A stretch of 64,000 nt of DNA from the NCBI GenBank assembly GCA_025201345.1, contig JAIXMG010000016.1, forward strand, positions 310,001-374,000, given 5' to 3'. The notes under the pieces were generated by a model. That model was not told the origin of the DNA and made no database searches. It saw only the letters and a list, made by a program, of their open reading frames with translations. Position numbers and translations under genes: made by a program. The first letter of the stretch is position 1, and every line of letters starts with the position of its first letter. Below are positions 1-9,240 of this stretch, piece by piece. Origin of the DNA: Thamnidium elegans (taxonomy: Eukaryota > Mucoromycota > Mucoromycetes > Mucorales > Mucoraceae).

Positions 1-358
1 CTGGAAACGGTCAGAATTACTATACCAACCTAAGGAATAAACAATTCATTTCACAGCAGTACACACATTACATCATTATCTACAGAAACTAAAAAAAAAA
101 AAGAAAGATGGTGTAATAATCGACTAACTAGACCTTTTATTAAAGGTAGATAGTATATTATCGTTTCCAGTATTCCTTTTAAAAACGCTTGTTATTGTAT
201 TCAATATTTGAAGTAAACGTTACTGGAGAGCCAATTAAAAGTAGTGCATTTTAAGTACAATTTCGATAACACTAGGTTTTTTTTTTTACTTTCTCTCTTT
301 TTCTTTTTTCTTTTTTTCTTTTTTTCAAAAAAAAAAAAAAAAAAAAAAAGTATACAAA
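1..358. other. Left-edge intergenic, promoter side of EI24 gene
   Basis: No coding exon is visible. The stretch ends in a pyrimidine-rich tract (about 278-325) followed by an A21 run just before the start codon at 359. Pyrimidine- and A-rich blocks of this type precede many start codons in this window. Confidence 0.5.
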
Positions 359-1585
359 ATGGCAACTTTAGCTAATTCTCCTGCATCTCAGCACTGGAGT
401 TACTTTTTAAATGGTCTTGAACATGCTTCAAATTGGCCAAAAACTTTTATATCATTTTACACGTAATGATACAAAAATTTTCTCACCATCCTGAAATGTA
501 GCTCATTATTTTTTTTCTGTACCGTAGTTCCTCGAGCATTCAAAAGGCCATGTTGACCATGTTTCTCTTAAACGGGGTCTTTTTCCTGGGTGCAATCGTT
601 TTCTTGGAAACCGTTTATCCTACCGCCACGTTTTTAGGCTGTACCTGGGTTGTAAGTATTATTGTCGCAGATAAAAAAAAAAAAAAAAAAAAAAAAAAAA
701 TGAAGAAAGGTCTAAAGTTTGTCAAGTAGTCCCTGTTAGGTTATCCAACATATATTGCATTACTTGTTATCAACGGCAAGTTTTTAGATATTGTAGCTTT
801 AAAATCATATCATATTCAAGCAAAGCAACAAAAGCAAAAGACAACAACAAGCGTTGTAGAAACAATGGCTTCAACTATTTTAACCATTATTTTATATCTT
901 AATGCTGGTATCTTTGCTGCTCTTTTGTATAAACTTCCTTTTATCGGTTTGATCTCTTCTTTCTTAATGAACTGTATCATCAGTTCATATTATTGTTTCG
1001 AGTAAGTTTTTAAATATTATTATTTTTTGGGTAAATATGAAAATAATAACGGGGATGTACCTAAAATAGGTATCAATGGATTTATCAAGGTTGGAACCTC
1101 GAAAAACGTTTATCTTATATGGAAAAGCACTGGGCATACTTTTTAGGATTTGGTAAATAAACATAGTCAGTCGTAAAAGAAAAAAGGATTAACACATGAA
1201 TATTTAGGTTTCCCCGCTACAGTGATTACTTTCTTTCTCACATTTCTTCGCTCAGGTGCCGTATTCTCTATCATTTATCCTTTCGTAAGTTACATATTTC
1301 CATTTTTAAAAATGATAAAAGTCATACTGACAATATATATATATATATATATAGTTCATCATTATGTCCATGATGGCTGTTCCCAAGGCCACTACCACTT
1401 ATAGTCAAACATTAGCTTCAGGTGCTAAAGCCCAAACTGAATGGACTTTACCCAATAGAATTCCATTCTTTTATCCAGTTAGAAAAATGAATGATTTGAT
1501 TATTTTAGTTGTTCGTCTAGTCGGTGGTGTTCATGCTGATTCTATTGTTAGTGAAAAAAAGTTGGCTAGTTTAAAACAAGAATAA
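359..1585 (+). CDS. EI24 / etoposide-induced protein 2.4 homologue
   Basis: Six exons (359-462, 528-651, 730-1001, 1070-1152, 1208-1284, 1355-1585) join in frame to 296 residues. The protein is hydrophobic and multi-spanning. It carries the family block around YQWIYQGWNLEKRLSYMEKHW followed by FLGFGFPATVITFF and a C-terminal MAVPKATT-like stretch, all typical of the EI24 family. In animals EI24/EPG-4 is an ER membrane protein acting in autophagy and growth suppression; fungal members are poorly characterised, so the ER role here is inferred from family. All introns are GT-AG and 51-78 nt. Intron 2 contains an A25 run and intron 5 a TA repeat. The start is the first ATG after an A-rich leader and is followed at once by an intact frame. 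No damage is seen. Confidence 0.85.
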
Positions 1586-2875
1586 ATATACTCGCTTCTT
1601 TTCTTTTTATTTAAATAAAAAATCCTTTGTCTCTTTGTTATTGTCCAACCCGAATACATAGTGTGAATAATCATCTTACGGTCATTCGGATAGAAGATCT
1701 CAGTTTTTTTTTTTTTTTTTTTTTTTTTCTAACCATCAAAAACAATATTATGTATGTTGGATACAAAAGCGATATCAAAACTATTGTAGTGTGTGTGATA
1801 AAAACGCAAATCAAAACAAGCGATTATTAACGAGTTAGAATATCAATTTAGGGAGAGTCAGTGACATACATTATACCCCAACAATTTTCATTGTGCTTGG
1901 TGTAACAAAAAATAACACGCTAAAGAAAAACAGATTCTATATTTTCCAATATCTAAATAGTTGTATAAGAGATAGTTTCGTTTCAATGGTTGAGTACATA
2001 TACTATCCAATGTAGGTTATTGGGTATTACGCTCTTTGTTTTATTTTTTCTACAAAAAAATAAGATTGGATTAGTACTATCCTTAGCAGAAAAAAAAATA
2101 GTTTTATCTAAACTGTGGTATTTCTTTATATATCGAAGTAGACGCGAAAGTTTATTTTCCACGTGGCAGCAAAGTTATAAGCCAACCAGATGGCTGTATT
2201 TTTTAAAATTGTCTAGTTGAATCGATAGCAATAAATGCTAGGCGGGATATTAAATATAATAAGTCAGTGGTATGAAAAAGAAAAATATTATTCAGTGATA
2301 AACTTTATCATCAGCGATGAACTAACGATTGAAGAACTTCAATTTTATTGAAGATTTTATCTCTTTACAACTTTAAGTGAATTGTCAGTGATGCTGCAGT
2401 CATTCCATTGCATTGCTGATTCAGATTTATCACTTTTTCTCGCCTCAGTGTCAAGTATAATTTTATTTCAAAACTATACTTCTCTCTCTTTCACTTTAGA
2501 ACCCTTTCATACGTTATTATTACTATTAACTGACATATTTCATATGTAGGTATTGTTGCTATTACTTTTTACCTTTTATATTAGACTGTATATTTATGAT
2601 ATAGGTCCTGTTACTATTTTTTACTCTTTTTATCATTTTATATAAGGAGTTTCTTATTTTAGTTTTGTTAAAAGATATATAAGTTTATTGGTAAGATCAA
2701 GGGTAATATTTTATTAATAGCGATAGAATATACATACCAACAAAAACCTTAAGGAGTTAACTAGTTATACTAATTACAGTTAGTTTTTGACAGATACAAA
2801 AAATAGAGATGTATTTTCGCAGTATACATAAAATGTCAAAAAGACAGTCATTATTTTTTGTACAACTGAAAGCTC
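1586..2875 (+). other. Intergenic, no gene recognised
   Basis: AT-rich sequence with only short low-complexity open frames. A T22 run lies near 1706-1727. I see no splice-bounded exon, RNA gene or repeat. An ATG at 2833 opens a short frame that runs into the duplicated macro-domain fragment, but that frame is broken by an 11-bp deletion. Confidence 0.5.
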
Positions 2876-2877
2876 AG

Positions 2878-3026
2878 ATTGATCAAGTTATTTTTGTATT
2901 GTTTACTGAAAAAGAACAAAGGTAAGTTTGCATATATATTTTGTAGCAGTATTTAAGTATGTTTTTTTATGTTCTATTAGAAATTGTACCAAAGTACTTT
3001 CCCGGTGCTTCTACAAACTATGACTA
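2878..3026 (+). pseudogene. Truncated C-terminal exons of macro-domain gene
   Basis: The last two exons of the macro-domain gene at 25557-26676 are repeated here without the rest of the gene. The penultimate exon has lost about 11 bp compared with copy B (after GAAAAAGA), which changes its phase, so the final exon ending in the equivalent of FPGASTNYD can no longer be read in frame. The donor GTAAGT and the TTAG acceptor survive. This fragment marks the left boundary of the duplication and now serves, at most, as the upstream region of ILV6 copy A. Confidence 0.85.
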
Positions 3027-3124
3027 AACTAATGTCACTTTTAAGCCAATAAAAAATAAAAAAAAAACTATTTTTCTTCTTATATAAACTACCTAAAATT
3101 CTCCTCTTTTTCTCTTTATTTATC

Positions 3125-4132
3125 ATGCTCCGCTCATTATTAACCAAATCAGTAAGTATATTATTGGTTTTTTTTGTATACACATATCTCTTTTAATACT
3201 CGTTTAAATTAGAGAAATATTCGTATTCCATCTATGCAGCGCTACAGTGCTCATAGTAAACCATCCGCAACAGCCACTATAGGATTCAAGGACCAAGTAC
3301 GTCAAAATAAATACGAAAATGCACCTACTTCCTTTGCTGAAGACGCTGTCCGTAACATATTACACAACACACCACCTATATCTGAGCAACGGCCTCGACG
3401 TCATATACTCAACTGTCTTGTAAAAAATGAGCCAGGTGCACTCAGTAGACTATCCGGCGTTTTAGCCTCACGAAACTTCAATATTGAATCTATTGTAGCA
3501 GCAGATACAGAAGTTCCCGACTTATCTCGTATGACTATCGTGTTAAATGGTCCCGAAATACAAATTGAACAGGCAAAATTTCAATTAGAAGATTTGATTT
3601 CTGTTTGGGCTGTGTTAGATTACACAGATACAAAATTAATTGAAAGAGAATTATTGTTGATTAAAGTATCCATTCTTGGACCTGATCATTTGCTAGAACA
3701 AATGAGTTTTGAAAATCAAGAAAATGATTTAAATATGGATGTAAGTGCCGATATAATATATTAAAAGTACACATGTACGTTGGTACTTATTATAATTTTT
3801 GTTTGTATACATAGAGCCAAGAAGAGGAGTCGGTTGGTATTTCTCTTAGAAATACATTTGATCATTTGAGAGCATTGAATGAATTGGCTACTTTATTTGA
3901 CGCAAAAATTGTAGACGTATCTTCTGATTCGGTTATAATCGAATTAGCTGCTAAACCGGAACGTATTAGGTCATTTATGAAACTATGTAAGCCCTTTGGG
4001 ATTATTGAAGCCTCCAAGACGGGTGTTATGGCTATGCCGCGTGTGCCTGTAATAGACCTTTTGGACGATCAACATGACGCTTTAAATGAAGAAGAGTCAG
4101 ATATTGATCTTAGTAACCTTCCTCCTGGTTAA
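3125..4132 (+). CDS. ILV6: Acetolactate synthase regulatory subunit, copy A
   Basis: Three exons (3125-3151, 3213-3740, 3815-4132) give 290 residues. The N-terminus is short and basic (MLRSLLTKS then RNIRIPSMQRYSAHS), fitting a mitochondrial presequence. An ACT domain follows (about 63-130) with the hallmark HILNCLVKNEPGALSRLSGVLASR, then NFNIESIVAA. The C-terminal ALS_ss_C part contains AKIVDVSSDSVIIEL and GIIEASKTGVMAM. In fungi this subunit binds the catalytic acetolactate synthase Ilv2 in mitochondria and confers valine feedback control in branched-chain amino acid synthesis. Compared with copy B only three residues differ (Leu/Val at 5, Arg/His in the MQ[R/H]Y motif, Asp/Asn near the C-terminus). 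Both copies look functional. The upstream promoter region shared with copy B is only about 250 bp. Confidence 0.93.
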
Positions 4133-5137
4133 AGAAAAAAAAAAACCTTTATTTTATTTTTAATTAATAATAAACATTTTACCATTATTCCGATAAACAA
4201 TACGGAAAAAAAAAATAGTAAAGTTAAGGGGGATGAATAGTTTATAAGAAAGAGACAAACTTTTAAGTAATAGACATATAGTATTTTTATTTCTTTTGGA
4301 CCACACTGTGAGTGCTTCAGGTTGAACTGCTTTTTTTTTTTTTTACGGACAAAGCAAATAGATACAAATAATTCACCGTCATTTTAATGACAGAAAAGAA
4401 TCTTTGAAATGCGCTTTGCATTCTCCAGTGAAAATTGAATCGCCTTCTTTGAAGATTAGCAAGTATGAAAGTAGTAAGTGTTGAAAAAGGAGAGAGAGAG
4501 AGAGGGAGAAAAAAAATTATATGACCTGGTGCTCATTACATATACATCGCTCTATCGACAGGTATCAAAAATAAACATTGTAGTATATGTAGTATCACTT
4601 TTATAAGAAAAGAGATTTATCTTGACTACGAGCTTCATCCCCATAAAACTAAAGAGACTCCAATCATCGACCTCAAAACGCTTTGCTGTAATATATGCAA
4701 TAAGAAATATACGTCTATTCAAATGAATCGCCATCATATGGCCAAGCTAAATAATATTCATATTACATCTATTATACGAAGACCAAAACCAATCACATAT
4801 TTTTCGAATCCATGACGTCCCAGTTCCGTATTATTTTACAATTAACGCTTCATACTTCAAAAGAATACCTATGCCTTAAAACTGAAATAGGCGTTGATTT
4901 TTTTTTAAAAAAGATCATAACGACGGTAGTCATTTTTTTTAAAAAAGTTTCGAATGAAAGGGTTTACGAGGTATCATTTTTATATCTTAGACGTCTTGGG
5001 CGTCTTGACTTACTGAAGTAAGAACGCCTTGGTAATAGTCGCTCGAAAACCAACAAAAAAAAAGAGGGGGGGGGGATCACTTGCCAGCACAGCCACCGCT
5101 TCAAAACACTGACTGCAAAAAGTAAAAGTCAAAAAAT
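4133..5137 (+). other. Spacer between ILV6 and candidate RNA gene, copy A
   Basis: Non-coding by inspection. It holds a GA microsatellite near 4491-4505, a TGACGTCC (CRE-like) site near 4813, and two blocks in which a run of eight T meets a run of five or six A (about 4900 and 4940). It is nearly identical to 27784-28788 in copy B, so conservation between the copies says nothing about function because the duplication is recent. Confidence 0.5.
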
Positions 5138-5211
5138 TGACCGTCTTTCAAAGCGCATGACCGTCTGATTTTTTTTTCTTTTTTTTTTAAAAAAAAAAAA
5201 ACGTATAAATA
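5138..5211 (+). promoter_or_regulatory. Direct repeat TGACCGTCT x2 plus TATA box, copy A
   Basis: TGACCGTCT occurs at 5138-5146 and again at 5158-5166, exactly 20 bp apart. A T/A tract follows and then TATAAATA at 5204-5211. The arrangement (tandem 9-mer, A/T tract, TATA) sits just upstream of the GC-rich block that ends in T10. It is repeated unchanged in copy B (TATA at 28855-28862), apart from the A/T tract length. It looks like a compact promoter for a short transcript or for the leader of the ARO7 remnant. Confidence 0.45.
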
Positions 5212-5234
5212 AGGCTCCAGAAACTTTGGTTTTT

Positions 5235-5376
5235 ACTTTCTTCTTTCTTCTTCCTCTTTAATATATCTCAGGTAACTGAAAAAAGATTAAACATGCAGGG
5301 CTAACAGTAGAGCCCGGCACATGCTAGTAATCTGGGCAACATAGTTGTCGGGGTGAAAGTGTGGGGTTTTTTTTTT
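5235..5376 (+). ncRNA. Candidate short structured RNA, copy A
   Basis: About 25 bp after the TATA box begins a pyrimidine-rich stretch, then a GC-rich block (5292-5366) in very AT-rich surroundings, then T10 (5367-5376), which would terminate RNA polymerase III. The block can fold: GGGCT/AGCCC closes a small hairpin; GGCAAC-ATA-GTTGTC forms a 6-bp stem; and CCC-CACA can pair with TGTGGGG across it. The order (GTAA-containing loop, small hairpin, GGGGTGAAAG) loosely recalls an SRP RNA Alu domain, but no S-domain motif follows and the length is short, so I do not name it. Alternative: the 5' leader of ARO7 with tiny upstream ORFs (ATG-CAG-GGC-TAA at 5293). Confidence 0.3.
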
Positions 5377-5738
5377 AAACTTTTTTTTCCGCAACATGGG
5401 CGAAATAAAAAAAACGAGGGTACATAGATACAAACCTCCTCGTGGTTACCCTTGTCCACTTTCTTATGCAAGAAAGGCCAATGTGTATCTAATATTTTTT
5501 ATACTTAATAAAAATGAAAAAAATGAAAAAAATGAAAAACACGACTCTAAAAAATTGAAAAACTCCACTCTAAAAATTGAAAAACTCTAAATGCACAAAA
5601 AATAACTTTTTTATGCTCCTCTATTTTATTTTATTTTCTCCATTGGTTGTAATGACTCGTTATTATTCCCTTTTTTTTTTTAAAAAAAAAAAAGCTCTTC
5701 TCTTTCACGTCTTACTCATTACGTTTCCCTTTTACACA

Positions 5739-5997
5739 ATGACCGAAAGTACTTATACACTGGATAAGTTACGTAGTACCCTTATTCATTTAGAACATAC
5801 CATTATCTTTGGTAAATACCACACTACTTTTTCTGTTCCCAATTAAAACTAAAAACCCCATTGTTTAGCTTTTATTGAAATGGCTCAGTTCGTTATGAAT
5901 TCATGTATGTACGAAAAGGGTGCTTTAGAGTTCAAAGGAGCTACAGGCGACCATAACTTTTTAGAATGTTTCTTTTGGGAAACTGAGAAAGTACATG
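5739..5997 (+). pseudogene. Chorismate mutase N-terminal fragment, copy A
   Basis: Two exons (5739-5811, 5869-5997) encode a start resembling eukaryotic AroQ chorismate mutase (yeast Aro7 type): TLDKLRSTLIHLEHTIIF then FIEMAQF and a stretch ending LECFFWETEKVHG. The family enzyme converts chorismate to prephenate and is about 250-260 residues long. Only about 67 residues remain here. After the donor at 5998 no further exon of the enzyme can be found before the Sel1-type gene at 6538. The truncation is shared with copy B and so predates the duplication; copy B is cut even shorter. A complete ARO7 would have to be elsewhere. Confidence 0.75.
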
Positions 5998-6537
5998 GTA
6001 AAGTATTATTAAAACAAATCAAGAAAAGGAGTATAGCTAGCTAACCTTTTAGCCAATATAGCCGGTTATCGACGAAATAAGAAACCATTGCCTGCGACGA
6101 ATATCATTTAAATAACTAATATTTTAGTTTTATTTGATAACGCTCGAATGACGGGTACACGTAGTATTTTTTCGGACGACCTGGTCTTATGTATCAGTTG
6201 GTTGTTCGTACAACTAAAAAGAAAAAACGAAGCATAAAGCTACGAAGAACTAGGCAAACGCGTATATGAAATATTTAGTTACTACATATAGATGATAAAA
6301 AACAGAGCACCGTTAACTTCTTTATAGAAGCTTACGAAATGAGCTTAAAACAAGTCCTGTGCGGTGTAATGAAAAGAGTACACGGACGATTTATAATTCA
6401 TTATGTGCGACAAATACAAATAAGCGTTACCTTTTGACCTTGCTAAAGCCAATCTTTTTTAATTTCTTTTTTCCTTTTCTTCAGAAACTTTTTTCTAAAA
6501 GGAACATAAAAGCTGTTTTCTTGGTTTAGAAAGAAAA

Positions 6538-6880
6538 ATGAAATCTTTTGGTAAGACACATCAATTAGTTTCGTATATTCAAGCACTAACGGAAAATCCA
6601 GGCAAAACAACGGCCAATGACTGGTATAAAAAGGGAAAGAAAGGATACGGTAGCAAAAACTATTACGCAGCGTTGGATAGTTTTTTTAGAAGCAGCAGAA
6701 GGTAATCACGCTGAAGCACAATACTTTTTAAATGTTTTATATAAGAATGGATACGGCGTTGATATCAATTACGATGTGGCATTTTCCTGGTACTTAAAAG
6801 CAGCAGAACAAGTACATTCAGATGCACAGAACGGCATTGGTTATTTATATAAGAATGGATACGGCGTTGATTACATGTAA
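6538..6880 (+). pseudogene. Sel1-repeat gene, broken copy A
   Basis: The start (ATGAAATCTTTTG, then a possible intron 6551-6603 with branch-like CTAAC) matches the intact gene at 29899. A T7 run at 6681-6687, against T6 in copy B, shifts the frame. Downstream only about two Sel1-like units remain (WYLKAAEQVHSDAQNGIG, YKNGYGVD) before a stop at 6878-6880. The remaining units look like a fusion of unit 1 and unit 4 of copy B, as expected from recombination between tandem repeats. The right end of the duplication lies here. Confidence 0.8.
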
Positions 6881-7147
6881 TATTTTGTTTTAATCGCGTA
6901 CGTTTATTACGTTTGATGTCTGGCAATAAACCGATTTTTTTTAAAGAGTAGCAGCAGTAAAAAAGACGTTTAAATGGCTGTCATCAGTAATTACGTAATA
7001 CTTTCACTAACTTTGGTTTAGCAAAAACTTAAGTTGTACTGCATTGTATACATCGTCAGGACGGATATTGAATTTATTTATTTATTTTTTTAAAAAAAAA
7101 GAGACACTGGAAAGAGATTCCATCTTGCTTTTATTACAACATTAATC

Positions 7148-9120
7148 ATGAGTGATGACAGTAAAGGTACACTATATACCATCTAGAAAAAAAAAGTAAA
7201 TGACATTCAATTCATATCGTTAGTTTTATAGTAACACGTAAAGTGGTACTTGCTTTTTGGAGTGTTGTATTGTTAGGACTACCCTTTTGGTGGAAAACAA
7301 CCGAAGTCTATAGAGCTAATTTACCTTTTGCCGAAATAGACGTATGGCAAACTAGACAGGTAAATGACAACAGTGGTAATAATTATAAAAATACAGTGTT
7401 GATTTTTTTTTATATATAGGCTTGCGATTTTGTCTTGCCTACTCAATTTACTATATATATACCTTCTACAACAAGTATCAGTGACTTGTCTACTTCTATT
7501 AATCAGCAATTGTTGAATACTTTTAATTCAAAATTTAGAGACAACTTTCCTATCCATGTTGATGTTCAACAATGGAATCAAGGTACATCCATATCTATTT
7601 AAAAGAATAAAAAGGGGAAAAAAGTTTTCTAATGTCATGTATATATATGTAGATGAACAGCCTGAAGAAAAGACAGCACCTATCGGTAACTACTTTATTT
7701 ATGTCAGTGAATCCGATAAAGTAGATATACATGTTGGAAACCAGAGAACCAGCCATATTAAAATAAAAGACATGACACGTATTACTGAGACTTTATCGAC
7801 CATTATTCCACCTGTGTACCTTGGACAATACGAAAATTTGGGAAATATTGCTTGTCATATTGAAAAGAAGGATAAGAATGATGTAACTAGTATGCGCGTA
7901 CTCAAGTACTCTTCTCAGTATGAAACTACGTTTAGTTTAATGAACAATAATCCTGAAAATAAGAGAATTGATTGGGAGATTCGTGAAGCGGTTCACAGTT
8001 ATTTGACACCTTTTTTAAAAGAGGTTTCGGCTGTATCTAATTTTACGATTGATTCACAAGTAAGTAGAAGAACCATTATTAATGTAAATAGATATTTATA
8101 TATAATGTTAGATTCAAAATTATGCACCATTGTCGTTGAAACCAAAGTATAAGGAAAGAGAAGGAAGACCTAATTATTATTATTTCGAGCCTCAACATTT
8201 ACCTCATTTTGTCAATTCAGCAGAATGGAATTTAGGTACATACTATGAATAAGTTATATACATAAGAAAAAAAAAATCTAACTGTAACTTTTTTTTATAG
8301 CATCTACTATCACTTCATACCCAAGTATTAATTTCATTCTATATGTTCCTTCGCAAGAAGAATCACCACTTCGTATTCACGATTCCAAAGACCAACCTTT
8401 ATTAACAAGCGCATTTCTTATTCCTCGTTGGGGTGGTATCACCATTAAAAACCCACCAAAGACATCTGAACAAGAATATCGATTCACTAAAAAGGATCTT
8501 CAACCTATTATGAAAATCTTTATTTCTCAGTTAAGAAGTTTAATTGGTATCCATGACTTGGAGACAAATATACATAAACAATTGGTAACACTTTTTTAGT
8601 TAGTCAAAAAAAAAAAAAAGAAAGTATTATTAACCTTTTTTTTTTTTTTTTTTTTTTTTTGTTGTAGCCTTCAGATTATCAAGTTACATTTGAACCAGCA
8701 ACTAAAACAGGTATCACAGTGTTGGAAAAGGATAATTTAATTCGAATGAGAACTTTGGAAAATGTGGTGAATACAATTAGTACTTTAAAGTCTTTGGCTC
8801 AATTGGTGGATGAGATACCTAATATGGTAGTACAGGATCATATTAATAGTAAGGTACGTCAATCCTTGGACACGTTAACACTTGCAAGTGAAGCACTTGC
8901 TAAAGAGAATTACGTCGAGGCTTTACAAAGATCGGTACAAGGTATTGAACTTGCAGAAAAAGCTTTCTTTGATCCAACTATGGTCTCCATGCTTTATTTC
9001 CCTGATGAACACAAATACGCTATTTATATGCCATTATTTGTACCTATTTCAGTTCCTTTAGTTATGGCATTTTTAAAGCTAGTAAAACAATCAAAGCAGC
9101 AAAAGTTAAAGAAGGAGTAA
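7148..9120 (+). CDS. GPI17: GPI transamidase subunit PIG-S (Gpi17)
   Basis: Seven exons (7148-7166, 7232-7359, 7420-7582, 7653-8059, 8112-8235, 8301-8584, 8668-9120) join in frame to 525 residues. The N-terminal membrane segment carries the family signature LGLPFWWKTTEVYRANLPF. A long lumenal domain follows with SITSYPSINFILYVPS and FLIPRWGGITI-type motifs. A second hydrophobic helix near the C-terminus (YMPLFVPISVPLVMAFL) is followed by a lysine-rich tail. PIG-S is a subunit of the ER complex that attaches GPI anchors to proteins. The first exon is only 19 nt, but the acceptor and phase fit exactly. Introns are 52-83 nt, the last with a T22 tract. No lesion is seen. Confidence 0.92.
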
Positions 9121-9240
9121 TAAAAGATTGGCGATGATGATGATAATAATAATAAAAAAAATAAAAATAACAATACTTTTTTTGTTGTTGTTTTTTTTTA
9201 ATACATGTAATAATATAATGTAAGAAATATATATAAAAAT

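Larger units (their letters stand above)
2876..6872 (+). repeat. Segmental duplication, copy A (direct)
   Basis: This block matches 26513-30480 in the same orientation. The left end cuts into an exon of a macro-domain gene. The right end lies inside a Sel1-repeat gene, where the sequence departs from copy B after the codons for NGYGVD. From about 3240 to 5890 only about six to eight substitutions plus homopolymer and microsatellite length changes are visible. Before 3240 and after 6200 the copies differ by several percent with many small indels. Copy A keeps about 309 bp (5891-6199) that copy B lacks. Copy A has the truncated neighbours, so it is probably the derived copy. Confidence 0.95.

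Noticed and set aside
1990..2220. Open frame of 76 codons in the 1.6-2.9 kb gap
   Set aside because: A/T-driven composition with no motif, no promoter and no partner exon.
4552..4737. Minus-strand open frame present unchanged in both duplicates (also 28206-28391)
   Set aside because: Identity is explained by the recent duplication or conversion; composition is A/T-driven and there is no motif.
5292..5366. Naming the GC-rich block SRP RNA, U6, 5S rRNA or a tRNA
   Set aside because: No S-domain GNAR loop, no U6 ACAGAGA, no 5S or cloverleaf pattern. Only a vague Alu-domain likeness, so left unnamed.
5396..5590. Open frame MGEIKKTRVHRYKPPRGYPC as a protein gene
   Set aside because: The second half is a low-complexity NEKNEK stretch from A-rich DNA, no splice partner is evident, and the first half coincides with strong hairpins. 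Kept only as a structural observation.
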